DNA of 33,596 nt from 0-14-0-20-45-22 sp041645495 (GTDB lineage: Bacteria; Fidelibacterota; UBA2242). The number at the start of each line of letters is the position of its first letter. Positions within the stretch are counted from its first letter, which is position 1. A program made the position numbers and the translations under genes. The DNA lies in assembly GCA_041645495.1 (NCBI GenBank), contig JBAZPZ010000013.1, positions 1-33,596 of the forward strand, in the 5' to 3' direction. Below the pieces are notes generated by a model. The model worked only from the letters and a program-made list of their open reading frames with translations. It was not told where the DNA came from and made no database searches. Of this stretch, positions 1 through 9,211 are shown in pieces.

Positions 1-2
1 CG

Positions 3-578
3 ATCGACGAACGACACAATTATTCGCGCTCCTTCATTCTCGGAACGCTGAGCATTCTTCTCGGCGGAAGAGCCGCGGAAAAGGTCATTTTTAACGAACT
101 GACGACCGGCTCCGGAAACGACATCGAACGGGCAACCGAACTGGCGCGGCGGATGGTTTGCGAATGGGGAATGAGCGAGCGGCTGGGGCCGTTGACGTTC
201 GGAAAGAAAAACGAGGAGATTTTCCTCGGCAGAGACATTGCCACGCATCGCGATTTCAGCGAAGAGACCGCCAAAATGATCGACTCAGAAGTCCGGCTGA
301 TCGTCGAAGAAGCGGAAGAGCGCGCCAAAACGATTCTGTCGGAAAATTTGGATAACCTCAAGATTTTGGCAGAAGCGCTCCTCGAACGTGAAGTCATCGA
401 CGGCTCGGAGATCGAAAAACTGATGAAAGGCGAAATGCTTCCTCCGCCCATCAAAAACAACGGACTCGTTCCTCTGACATCAGAACCAGATCAAAAAACT
501 GTTCCTAAAAAGCGCGGCAGGAAGCCGAAAAAACTTGTTCCGGAGGCGCAATCTGGCGATACGAATCCTTCAAATTAA
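3..578 (+). CDS. ftsH: FtsH ATP-dependent zinc metalloprotease, C-terminal part (5' truncated by window edge)
   Basis: This is the last 191 residues of the membrane-anchored AAA+ protease FtsH, which degrades misfolded membrane proteins and short-lived regulators. The frame is open from base 3. It contains the M41 peptidase signatures LGGRAAEK, FNELTTGSGNDIERATELAR and EWGMSERLGPLTFG, then the usual helical tail (EETAKMIDSEVRLIVEEAEERAK). The AAA module and the HEXXH zinc site lie outside the window. The last ~40 residues are a Pro/Lys-rich tail (KKRGRKPKK) typical of a poorly conserved cytoplasmic end. The 3' end overlaps the longest reading of folP by 44 bases, so the two genes are probably co-transcribed. 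Family assignment is very secure. Confidence 0.96.
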   Translation: MDERHNYSRSFILGTLSILLGGRAAEKVIFNELTTGSGNDIERATELARRMVCEWGMSERLGPLTFGKKNEEIFLGRDIATHRDFSEETAKMIDSEVRLIVEEAEERAKTILSENLDNLKILAEALLEREVIDGSEIEKLMKGEMLPPPIKNNGLVPLTSEPDQKTVPKKRGRKPKKLVPEAQSGDTNPSN

Positions 579-1749
579 AGATTCCGATCATCTCCGACAC
601 GAAATGGAATCCCTTCCAGTCGATTCGGAAGGGATTCGCATTATGGTTTCCAAGGGCGAATTCCACATTTTTAAAATCCCGAATCTTTCCGCACCTGCCG
701 CAAATATTTTAAAACAACAGATGCTTTCCATCGGCGGAGAATGCGCCGTTTCCAAACACGCGTCAACCTGCTCCGTCGATCAGGCGCCGGTTATTCTGAT
801 GGGAACGAAAAAACATTTCGCGCGCCTCATCGAGAGTTTGAAATATCAACCTTTTGGATTGAAGACGGTTTCCAAAGAACTGACGAAACAATTTGAATCG
901 ATTGACTCTTCTCGTCTATTCCGAATCGGAAAAACCGAATTCGATTTCACGAAAAGAACCGGAATCATGGGAATTCTGAATGTAACACCGGATTCGTTCT
1001 CTGACGGAGGAAAATTTTTACAGCCGGATGCCGCCGCGGACGCCGCGCTGAAAATGATCGACGACGGCGCAGATATTATCGACATCGGCGGCGAGTCCAC
1101 ACGGCCCGGCGCGGCGAAAGTCGATTTACAAACCGAGTCGGAGCGCGTTCTACCGGTGATCGACCGCATTCGAGCCCGAACGACGGTTCCGATCTCGATC
1201 GACACGTACAAATCCAAAGTCGCAGAACAAGCGCTCGATCACGGAGCCGAAATGGTCAATGACATCAGCGGATTGACGTTCGATCCTGAAATGGCGGCAG
1301 TCGTCGCCAAACACGACGCCTCCGTCGCCTTGATGCACATTCAGGGCAAACCGGAAAACATGCAGGAAAATCCGCGCTACGAAAACATCATCGATGAAAT
1401 ACTCGAATCGCTCGGCAAATCCATCGCCGTTGCGCATGGTGCGGGAATTCCGAATGACCGGATTCTTGTCGATCCCGGATTCGGTTTTGGCAAGACGTAC
1501 GAAGACAATTTGTTTCTCCTGCGGTATTTGAGCGAATTCAAATCTCTCGGTTATCCGCTTTTGATCGGCGTTTCGCGAAAAGCGTTTACCGGAAAAGCGC
1601 TCGATTTACCGGTCATCGAACGGACGGAAACGTCGCTGGCCGCGCTCTGCGCCGGAATTTTACATGGTGCAAATATCGTCCGCGTTCATGACGTTAAGGC
1701 GTCCTATCGTGCGGTACGTTTCTTAGACGCACTTTTGGAGAAGAAATAA
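535..1749 (+). CDS. folP: Dihydropteroate synthase with N-terminal extension
   Basis: DHPS condenses p-aminobenzoate with dihydropterin pyrophosphate in folate synthesis and is the sulfonamide target. Visible signatures are GIMGILNVTPDSFSDGG, DIGGESTRPGA, DPGFGFGKT and GVSRKAF, covering the pterin and phosphate-binding loops of the TIM barrel. The barrel is preceded by a ~130-residue N-terminal region (IRILQIKDSDHL, AANILKQQMLSIGGE) that some DHPS lineages carry. The start is uncertain: TTG at 535 is the furthest upstream, ATG at 604 would cut conserved N-terminal residues, and CTG at 553 lies six bases after a CGGAGG Shine-Dalgarno sequence. cdaA follows after 2 bases; the folP-cdaA pairing is common in the FCB group. 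Confidence 0.95.
   Translation: MFRRRNLAIRILQIKDSDHLRHEMESLPVDSEGIRIMVSKGEFHIFKIPNLSAPAANILKQQMLSIGGECAVSKHASTCSVDQAPVILMGTKKHFARLIESLKYQPFGLKTVSKELTKQFESIDSSRLFRIGKTEFDFTKRTGIMGILNVTPDSFSDGGKFLQPDAAADAALKMIDDGADIIDIGGESTRPGAAKVDLQTESERVLPVIDRIRARTTVPISIDTYKSKVAEQALDHGAEMVNDISGLTFDPEMAAVVAKHDASVALMHIQGKPENMQENPRYENIIDEILESLGKSIAVAHGAGIPNDRILVDPGFGFGKTYEDNLFLLRYLSEFKSLGYPLLIGVSRKAFTGKALDLPVIERTETSLAALCAGILHGANIVRVHDVKASYRAVRFLDALLEKK
541..546 (+). promoter_or_regulatory. Strong Shine-Dalgarno CGGAGG inside the ftsH end, bearing on the folP start
   Basis: CGGAGG lies downstream of the TTG at 535 and upstream of the conserved folP N-terminus. It is well spaced for CTG at 553 (6 bases) and possible for ATA at 559 (12 bases). 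No comparable site precedes the ATG at 604. It therefore suggests a non-ATG start shorter than the 535 call. Confidence 0.4.
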
Positions 1750-1751
1750 TC

Positions 1752-2525
1752 ATGACGTTATTCACGATCAAATTCATTTCCGTTACACTTTGGGACGTTC
1801 TGGATATTCTGATCGTCTTCTGGATTTTCCTGAAATTGTACCAGTTTTTCCGAGGTTCCCGCGCCGAGCAAATGTTGATCGGCTTAGTCGTCATTATATT
1901 CACGACATTTCTGGCGCGAGTTCTGAATCTTCAGACGCTGTCGTCGATTTTGGGACACATGCAGACGGTTTGGGCGATCGCGTTCGTCATTATTTTCCAG
2001 CCTGAATTACGAAGAATGTTGATCTTTATCGGGCAGAGCCGGTTTTTAAGACGCTTTTTCAACGAATCCAAGTCCAAAACCATTGAAGCCGTCATCGAAT
2101 CGAGCCATGAATTGATCCGTCGACACTGGGGCGGTTTGTTCGTGCTGGCGCGTGAAGTCCGGCTCAAACCTTTCAAAGATCGCGGCACTGCGCTCAATGC
2201 CGAAGTCTCCGCAAGTCTGTTGGTTTCGTTGTTCAATCCCGGATCACCCCTGCATGATGGCGCCGTGATCATTCAGAACGACATTATCGAAGCCGCCGGA
2301 TGCATTCTTCCGCTTTCGGATAATCCGGATTTAGACCCGCAACTCGGAACACGCCATCGGGCGGCACTGGGAATTACGGAAGAGTCGGACGCTGTCGTCA
2401 TCGTCGTTTCAGAAGAGACGCAAAAAATCGCCATCGCGTATCAAGGCATGTTTTATCGAAGCGTCGATGAAGACACGCTGAGAGGATTGTTGAATAAGTT
2501 ATTCTTTACGAACAATGAAAAATAG
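1752..2525 (+). CDS. cdaA: Membrane-bound diadenylate cyclase (c-di-AMP synthase, CdaA/DacA type)
   Basis: Makes cyclic di-AMP from two ATP at the cytoplasmic membrane. The 257-residue protein has three predicted N-terminal membrane helices (about residues 12-32, 40-58 and 70-92), then a DisA_N domain. The catalytic signatures are intact: the DGA motif in SPLHDGAVIIQ (D169-G170-A171) and the RHR motif in GTRHRAALG (R201-H202-R203). Length and layout match CdaA. The ATG at 1752 starts 2 bases after the folP stop. The stop overlaps the start of the next gene by 11 bases, so translation is probably coupled. The ybbR/cdaR and glmM genes that accompany cdaA in Firmicutes are not in this window. 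Confidence 0.95.
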   Translation: MTLFTIKFISVTLWDVLDILIVFWIFLKLYQFFRGSRAEQMLIGLVVIIFTTFLARVLNLQTLSSILGHMQTVWAIAFVIIFQPELRRMLIFIGQSRFLRRFFNESKSKTIEAVIESSHELIRRHWGGLFVLAREVRLKPFKDRGTALNAEVSASLLVSLFNPGSPLHDGAVIIQNDIIEAAGCILPLSDNPDLDPQLGTRHRAALGITEESDAVVIVVSEETQKIAIAYQGMFYRSVDEDTLRGLLNKLFFTNNEK

Positions 2526-5500
2526 GCGACACTGGGCAGGTCGAAAAATTTACAATTTCAATTTTCAACTAAAACGCTTACTTCTGTCCGGAATTTTGTT
2601 CGGAGCAACCTCTTCCCTTTTTGGAACCGGTTCAATTTCAATTGATGAAGAGTGGTCGTCCGAAACCGAATGGAAATGGTCGGCGACCGTTCCCGCACCG
2701 CAGGTACAATCGATCACGGAAAGCGGTAACACTTTTTCTCGAATTCAGGTGATTGGATTGGAAAATGAGTCCCGACTCGAATGTCCTTCGATTCCGGTCT
2801 TTGAAAAAATCCTCAACGCGACACCCAACGAAATTCGGTTTTCACTTCAGTCGGAAAGACCGCGGATTGTTAATCTGTCCGATCCGATAGAAATATTCCG
2901 TGACATCATGCTTTCCGGCGAGACAAATTCATCACGAACGAACGAAACCAAATTGCATGAATGGAAAGGCGTTTTTCCGGTAAATCTCGTCAGTGTCTCG
3001 TTTCTTGGGTACCAAAACGGTATGCCTTTATCGCGGTTGCGAATATATCCATATCAAGTTCAGAGCGACGGCAAGAGTGTCAAATATTTTGAACGATTGG
3101 TCGTGTCAGTTCGAATCCTGGATTCGAATGAATACACAACAGTTCGATCTTCTAAATCCGATCCGCTGATGAAATCGCTGGGAATCGATTCTCCAACTAT
3201 CCGTAAAAAGGCCGGAGAGCCGCTCGCCAAAATCACCTCAAACCCGCTGAAAGATCGACCGCTGATGAGAATCGTCATCGATACAGATGGAATTTATCGG
3301 ATATCCAAAGAATGCCTCACGGTCAGCGGCGCTTCGATTAAAGGAATCGATCCGCGGACGTTTCAACTATTTCAAGGCGGCGTCGAAGTCCCGATTTACA
3401 TTTCCGGAGAATCAGACGGCGTTTTCAATGCGACGGACTATATCGAATTTTTCGGAAAACGCAACCGGAACAGCGTCGCCGATTATGAGTTCGATCCGTT
3501 TACCGACAAAAATGTCTATTTTCTCACATGGGGAAAAACCAACGGTTTGCGTTATGCGGAGGAATCCGCCAAACCGACCGTCAAATCCGGTCAGGCAATC
3601 GTGCCGACCGACTATTTATATCAGAAACATGTCGAGACAGATACCTATTTTGACCATCTCGGCCAGGTGGACGTCAACCAGCCATCCTGCCTGCGCGACC
3701 ACTGGTTTTTCGATAGCGGAATAAACGGCGGAACCACGAAAGATTATACTTTTACGCTGAGTTACCCGAATACAAACACGACGAAAAATTTCGACATTGA
3801 AGTTGGATTGCACGGACTGACGTATCAGCAAGCGACACATACCGTACAAATTTATCTAAATAATGTTCAAGCCGCTTCCGGATCATGGATGGATCAACAG
3901 CCGTATGTCGTTCAAAACGATCCCGCTCAGGTTCTTCAAAATCGGTTCCTCAAAAACGGCAACAACGTTCTTCAAATCGCCGTCGAAGGGAAAGATCCGA
4001 CCAACAAATTCGATAAAATTTTACTCAATTGGTTCAACGTTTATTATCACCGTCTTTACAAAGCCGATAATGACAATCTGGATTTTTACCGGCCCAGCGG
4101 TTTTCCAAACGGATTATATCAGTTCTCGCTTCACAATTTCAGCCATCCGGACATCTCGGTTTACAAAGTCGGGCAAAGCAAGTTGATGAATTTCGAGGTT
4201 GATTACGACCAGGGAACCGACTCTTATACCGCTTATCTGGAGGACAATGTCTATTCCAATTCAACGCTTTACTGGGCCGCTGGAAGAAATGGAATGAAAA
4301 GACCGGTTTTAGTTCAACCGGACACTATTTTCGGATTGAGTTCAAATCGGAACGGCGCAAATTTAATCATCATCGTCGCGCACCGCTGGAAATACAGTCT
4401 GGAAAAATTGACCGACTTTTATCAACAGATCGGCATACAGGCCAAAGTCGTCAGCATTCAGGACATTTATAATGAATGGAATAACGGAACCACTTCTCCA
4501 TATGCACTGAAATATTTTCTAACAGACGCTTATCGGAACTGGAATCCAACTCCGGAATATGTGTTATTAATCGGCGATACGGACGAGAAAAATTCGGATC
4601 TGCTTCCCTGCTATTTTTACCAGACTTACAAATACGGCGCCAGCGCGTCGGATTATTGGTTTTCGCTGATCGATGGAGATGACGAAATCCCGGACATTGC
4701 CGTTGGCAGATGGCCTTGTTCGACGGAAGACGAACTAAAAACGCTCATTCAAAAACGGATAGACTATGAAATCGACAGCAAAGTCGATTCGTGGAAAAAC
4801 GATATTCTCTTGATTGCAGGTCTGGGACTCGTTTTTGAAAACCAATCGGAAAATATGATCAAAAGGCAAATCCGGAAAGAATTCGGAGTCGAACGTATTT
4901 ATATCGACCCCGCCAGCGAAGGCACGGCGTTTTTCGGTGGATCATCTCGCCTGATCAATCTTTTCAACAAAGGCGTCGCACTGACAAATTTTATGGGACA
5001 TGGCGGCGGCGCAGTCTGGGCTGACAGATCGCTCTTCAATGCCACGCACATCGATTCGCTGGATAATTTGAAAAATCTGCCTTTTTTAACCAGCATGACA
5101 TGCTTCACCGGCGATTTTACAACGACAACCGGTTTAGGCGAGAAAATGGTACTTGCCAAAAATGGCGGCGCTATCGGGCTTTGGGGTTCATCCAGCGTCG
5201 GCTGGATTAAAAACGATTATTTGCTTGACAAGCCATTTTACGACGCCATTTTTTCACCGGGGCTATCGGTTGGCAAGGCAATCCTCAGCGCCAAAACACG
5301 CTACGTCGCAGAAATGGATTACTTCGATTACCTCAAATCGTCGCTGGTCTATGCGTATAATTTGATCGGCGATCCGACGGTGCAAATACCGTTTCCCCAG
5401 GAAACCGTGGAACTGATGATCGATAAAGAAAATCCAAAACCCGGTGACAAGATTGTCATTTCCGGAACGCTTCCTTTTACCTCGGGTGAGATTTATTTTC

Positions 5501-7425
5501 AATTGTACGATTCCAGCAAGTACAAAATCCTGTCCGAACCGCTCACAACGTCGTTTTCCAACGGCTCGATTTCTTATTCCATACAACTTCCGGAGACGAT
5601 TTCACCGGGCAATGCGTTTCTGAGTTATTATGTCCGGAACGCGCAAAAAGATTCGGACGGGCACGGCGCGACTTCGTTCAGTATCAGCGGGCTCGCGTTT
5701 TACGGAATGGAAGTTCAACCGAAATTGCCGCGTTCAAACGAAGACATCCGGATTCAAATCGGTGTCGATATTCCCAACATTCAGTCTTTAACGTGTGAGA
5801 TCGACACCACAAACGCCTCGGAATATCTTGATGAAAATGGGATCGAGCATGTTTTGAGTTTCCAGAACTCCGATGAGATTCTTTCCGTTTCGATGATGCC
5901 TGTCGCTTCTTCATCGACTCAATGGCAGACAACGGCGCCGATTCGAATCGGCAAACCGGATAAACTGATCGCCTGTCGTTTCATCTCGAACGACGCAACC
6001 GGTCAGCGCGTCACAAGCCCTGTTTTTACGTTTCAAATCCGAAGAGAACCCGACATTTTTCCGGCAAACATTGACCAAAGCGCCGGTCGATTTCCTGAAC
6101 TCCTGGTTTCGATTCAAAATAATGGTGACGATACGCTGAAGACAACCATTCGCACCAATCGGATTCTTCCGACAGGAACTGAATTCTCGTTGGATGATAT
6201 GACGACGACATTATTGCCAAACCGCATCAATCAGGTGCATTTTCCCTGCTACCTTGGAAATCGTGTCTCGATATTTAAAATCTCCGTCGATCCGGCAAAT
6301 GAAATCCGCGAATCGAACGAATCGAACAACACGCTCGTCGATTCGTTTTTAGTTAAAAATTTCGCCATTCTACCCGGACTTGGAACCAGTTTGGAAGGCA
6401 TCCGAACCGACACAATTTCCGTAAACGACATATTTACTCTATCAGTCGCATCGACGGCCGTTCAGGATACGCAATCGCTTTGGATGGACACTGACACCAC
6501 GTTGAGTGTCATTAATCAACCTGACTTCGATCTGGTCTCCGCTTCCAGTGAACACTCTCGATTCGGATTGAACGTCCGTCTCATCAATTCGGATTCGACT
6601 ATTCGAGCATTCATTGGAATTACACCAAATCGGTCGATCGATCTTCAGGATCAAACGCTTTCACTCGGACGATGGGATCCGCATCTGAAAATTTGGATCA
6701 AGGAAGAATCCACAGTCCGGAATGGAACAATTTATTCAACATCGCTGATTCCCGGAAAATTCAGCCTCATTCGATGCTCCGATTCGCGTCCGCCACATGT
6801 CGAATTGAACATCGAAGGTCAGCGATTCTTCCAAAACTCGTATGTCTCAAAAAAACCGAATATTTCCATAATCGGAGAAGACGACAACGGTATTCAGTTT
6901 ATTCGGGACGGACTTTTCGTGAAACTCGATGGAAATACGGTTCCGTACGACGATCTGAGCGTACCGGATTCGCTGATCAACGGCAACTACGTTTCGGCAC
7001 AGTTTCGTCCCACACTGACGATGGGCGAACATACGCTCGAGGTCACGCTGTACGACGCCGCGAAAAATGTCGCGACGGAAACCGTCTCCTTCATTGTCAG
7101 CGACGAACTCAAAATATTCGATTACGGCAACTATCCGAATCCCTTCAAAGACCGAACGACTTTCATTTACGAATTGACTCAGCCGGTGAAAACGTTGAAA
7201 ATCAACATCTACTCGCCATCCGGAAGGCTGATAAAAGTGCTGGAAGAAGCCACCGTTTTCAGTTCCGGTTCCGAAATGAGCGAAGGCGGTTATCATGAAG
7301 TGACCTGGGATGGTCTGGACAGCGACGGAAATTTCGTCGCGAACGGCGTTTATTTTTATCAAATCGTCGCAAAGACAAGTAAAAAGACGGTTAAATCAAC
7401 CGGGAAAATTGCCAAGACAAGATGA
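2515..7425 (+). CDS. PorU-like gingipain-family (C25) cysteine peptidase with CARDB-like and C-terminal FlgD/sorting domains
   Basis: A 1,636-residue exported protein. The hydrophobic signal segment is near residues 19-38, after a basic N-terminus. The central region (~620-980) is a peptidase C25 domain: VLLIGDTDEKN, DIAVGRWPCST, then the catalytic pair in FMGHGGG (His829) and MTCFTG (Cys863). After it come Ig-like modules and a CARDB-like segment (LLVSIQNNGDDTLKT, IRESNESNNTLVDSF). The C-terminus (~1540-1636) is a FlgD-Ig/type-A-like sorting domain with NYPNPFKD and NGVYFYQIV. In type IX secretion PorU is the surface sortase that removes C-terminal signals. This protein is longer than most PorU, so it could instead be a secreted gingipain-like protease. 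Coupling to the PorV-like gene downstream (ATGA overlap) favours a secretion role. Confidence 0.85.
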   Translation: MKNRRHWAGRKIYNFNFQLKRLLLSGILFGATSSLFGTGSISIDEEWSSETEWKWSATVPAPQVQSITESGNTFSRIQVIGLENESRLECPSIPVFEKILNATPNEIRFSLQSERPRIVNLSDPIEIFRDIMLSGETNSSRTNETKLHEWKGVFPVNLVSVSFLGYQNGMPLSRLRIYPYQVQSDGKSVKYFERLVVSVRILDSNEYTTVRSSKSDPLMKSLGIDSPTIRKKAGEPLAKITSNPLKDRPLMRIVIDTDGIYRISKECLTVSGASIKGIDPRTFQLFQGGVEVPIYISGESDGVFNATDYIEFFGKRNRNSVADYEFDPFTDKNVYFLTWGKTNGLRYAEESAKPTVKSGQAIVPTDYLYQKHVETDTYFDHLGQVDVNQPSCLRDHWFFDSGINGGTTKDYTFTLSYPNTNTTKNFDIEVGLHGLTYQQATHTVQIYLNNVQAASGSWMDQQPYVVQNDPAQVLQNRFLKNGNNVLQIAVEGKDPTNKFDKILLNWFNVYYHRLYKADNDNLDFYRPSGFPNGLYQFSLHNFSHPDISVYKVGQSKLMNFEVDYDQGTDSYTAYLEDNVYSNSTLYWAAGRNGMKRPVLVQPDTIFGLSSNRNGANLIIIVAHRWKYSLEKLTDFYQQIGIQAKVVSIQDIYNEWNNGTTSPYALKYFLTDAYRNWNPTPEYVLLIGDTDEKNSDLLPCYFYQTYKYGASASDYWFSLIDGDDEIPDIAVGRWPCSTEDELKTLIQKRIDYEIDSKVDSWKNDILLIAGLGLVFENQSENMIKRQIRKEFGVERIYIDPASEGTAFFGGSSRLINLFNKGVALTNFMGHGGGAVWADRSLFNATHIDSLDNLKNLPFLTSMTCFTGDFTTTTGLGEKMVLAKNGGAIGLWGSSSVGWIKNDYLLDKPFYDAIFSPGLSVGKAILSAKTRYVAEMDYFDYLKSSLVYAYNLIGDPTVQIPFPQETVELMIDKENPKPGDKIVISGTLPFTSGEIYFQLYDSSKYKILSEPLTTSFSNGSISYSIQLPETISPGNAFLSYYVRNAQKDSDGHGATSFSISGLAFYGMEVQPKLPRSNEDIRIQIGVDIPNIQSLTCEIDTTNASEYLDENGIEHVLSFQNSDEILSVSMMPVASSSTQWQTTAPIRIGKPDKLIACRFISNDATGQRVTSPVFTFQIRREPDIFPANIDQSAGRFPELLVSIQNNGDDTLKTTIRTNRILPTGTEFSLDDMTTTLLPNRINQVHFPCYLGNRVSIFKISVDPANEIRESNESNNTLVDSFLVKNFAILPGLGTSLEGIRTDTISVNDIFTLSVASTAVQDTQSLWMDTDTTLSVINQPDFDLVSASSEHSRFGLNVRLINSDSTIRAFIGITPNRSIDLQDQTLSLGRWDPHLKIWIKEESTVRNGTIYSTSLIPGKFSLIRCSDSRPPHVELNIEGQRFFQNSYVSKKPNISIIGEDDNGIQFIRDGLFVKLDGNTVPYDDLSVPDSLINGNYVSAQFRPTLTMGEHTLEVTLYDAAKNVATETVSFIVSDELKIFDYGNYPNPFKDRTTFIYELTQPVKTLKINIYSPSGRLIKVLEEATVFSSGSEMSEGGYHEVTWDGLDSDGNFVANGVYFYQIVAKTSKKTVKSTGKIAKTR

Positions 7426-8432
7426 AACGATTGCGCCTGACATTGTTCGTATTTTTCATCATGTACTCCAGTCTGATCGGCGGCGAGTACGCGGACGCAT
7501 TTCTGGAATTCGGCGTGAGTCCCAGAATCTCCGCTTTGGCCAATGCGACCGGTGCATTCGATTACAACCTGACATCATTCTCGATCAACCCAGCCGGTAT
7601 CGCTTACATCCGGAAGACGCAATTCGGCGCCATGTACACTTCCCCATTCGGTCTGGCAAATTATCATTACTTCGGAGCCGCAATGCCAGTCTCGAAATCG
7701 TCGGCTCTTGTATTCAGCTGGATTCGTTACGGAGTTGACGACATTTCACTCAGACCCGATATTCTTCGTCTGGTCACCGATCAGGAAACGAGACGCGATT
7801 CGATCTTATTACTTTCTCAATCGCCATTTAAAACTTTTCAGGATTGTGAAGACGCTTTCTTTATCAGCTATGGAAAATTCCGGTCGAAAGAAATCGATCT
7901 CGGTTGGCGTTACTACAAATTCTGGGCTGAATTTCCGATGGGAATCAACATCAAGATCATCCATAAAAAATTGTACAACGTCGAGGCGTTCGGAATGGGA
8001 ATCGACATCGGCGGAAGAATTCGAGCCAGCGGCGAAGATATTCTTGACATTAAAGGTCTTGGCAATCTTTCGGTCGGATTAGCAGTGCAGAATTTAACGA
8101 GGACGACGATTTATTGGAATACCAAGCGTCAGGATGTCATCAAAGCGCGGCCGATTCTTTCCATGGCGATCGAACAGCCGATCAAATCTTACCATCTTCT
8201 GATCAATCTCGGCGCGGAAAAATCGTTTATTTACGATGATTCATTCCGGTACGGCGCCGAATTCATTTTAAAAGATTGCGTGAATTTTCGGACAGGATTC
8301 CAGGAGACTGGCATTTCAGTCGGTCTGGGATTAAATTTCAACTGGATGAATAAACGAATCGCCATCGATTATGCGTTCCAAAATCACGCGCTTGGTGCGA
8401 GTCATCAGATCGGAGGATCGGTTCAACTTTGA
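7422..8432 (+). CDS. PorV/PorQ-like outer-membrane beta-barrel protein
   Basis: A 336-residue protein with a signal peptide (MKRLRLTLFVFFIMYSSLIGG) and a body of alternating amphipathic strands and glycine turns, as in FadL-type barrels. The early segment SPRISALANATGAF followed by SFSINPAGIAYI matches the 'gARsxamGgA ... NPAgla' pattern of PorV/PorQ/UPF0164 proteins. PorV carries type IX cargo to the PorU sortase, while PorQ-type proteins have related roles. The start overlaps the PorU-like stop (ATGA), suggesting tightly linked synthesis of the two. Family placement is confident; PorV versus PorQ is not resolved. Confidence 0.78.
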   Translation: MKRLRLTLFVFFIMYSSLIGGEYADAFLEFGVSPRISALANATGAFDYNLTSFSINPAGIAYIRKTQFGAMYTSPFGLANYHYFGAAMPVSKSSALVFSWIRYGVDDISLRPDILRLVTDQETRRDSILLLSQSPFKTFQDCEDAFFISYGKFRSKEIDLGWRYYKFWAEFPMGINIKIIHKKLYNVEAFGMGIDIGGRIRASGEDILDIKGLGNLSVGLAVQNLTRTTIYWNTKRQDVIKARPILSMAIEQPIKSYHLLINLGAEKSFIYDDSFRYGAEFILKDCVNFRTGFQETGISVGLGLNFNWMNKRIAIDYAFQNHALGASHQIGGSVQL

Positions 8433-9202
8433 GACGCAATCGATTAGAAATCGTCCTGTTGCTCATTTTCGTATCCGTTTTTATCTTTGGCAGTTGCGGA
8501 GAATCTCTGGAAGATCCGAATCCACCTTCCAGACCTCACTGGGTCGAAAAGTCCGCGCCGGAAGACTCAATCGAACATGGCATCGACGCGGATCCGATCG
8601 ACGACTGTATATTTCTGGAGTGGCATCCGAATTCGGATGACGACATTTCCGCTTATCAAATTTATCGCGCTGAAAATAAAGCCAGCGCCAAGTTCACGCT
8701 TCTTGTAAAAGTGGATGCATTCTCGACGTTCGGTGGAGATACGATTTACATCGACGACTCCGTCGAATTGAACAAAATATATTATTACTACCTGCTTGCC
8801 GTCGATCAGGCCGGCAATAAAAGCGAACCGTCCGACACGATCCGGTACGGACTCATTCAAAAACCTGACCTGTACTATCCGCTAATCGAAATTAGTGAAA
8901 AGGACCCTCAGTTCAATCAGTTCGAATGGCATGATTTCACTTCACTCTCTTACCAATATATAATTCGAGTTGAAAAGATTTTTCCATCAGAAGTTATTTG
9001 GATTTATCGTTTTAATAGAAGAAATTACGCCGATTCTTTTCAGAGTATGCTTTTTGATGACAACAAAACAGCGAGCGAACGTGAGTTGACAGCCGGTACG
9101 AGTTACCGGTGGCGCGTCGATGCTATTTATCTGGTTGACCCTTCAGATATAGATATATCCGGGTCAGAATCGCCATGGGGTTATTTTTCGATTCAACGTT
9201 AA
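8429..9202 (+). CDS. Fibronectin type III lipoprotein of unknown function
   Basis: A 257-residue predicted lipoprotein. The N-terminus RRNRLEIVLLLIFVSVFIFGSC gives a hydrophobic signal ending at a lipobox-like GSC with acceptor Cys23. A single Fn3-like domain follows at about residues 60-145 (FLEWHPNSDDDISAYQIYRA, YYYYLLAVDQAGNKSEPSD). The C-terminal ~110 residues form a second beta-rich region (YQYIIRVEKI, GTSYRWRVDAIY). The start is TTG at 8429, overlapping the previous stop as TTGA, with a GGAGG Shine-Dalgarno at 8412-8416. Position directly behind the PorU- and PorV-like genes suggests a cell-envelope accessory protein, but no specific function can be assigned. Confidence 0.8.
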   Translation: MRRNRLEIVLLLIFVSVFIFGSCGESLEDPNPPSRPHWVEKSAPEDSIEHGIDADPIDDCIFLEWHPNSDDDISAYQIYRAENKASAKFTLLVKVDAFSTFGGDTIYIDDSVELNKIYYYYLLAVDQAGNKSEPSDTIRYGLIQKPDLYYPLIEISEKDPQFNQFEWHDFTSLSYQYIIRVEKIFPSEVIWIYRFNRRNYADSFQSMLFDDNKTASERELTAGTSYRWRVDAIYLVDPSDIDISGSESPWGYFSIQR

Positions 9203-9211
9203 GGAGTTTTC

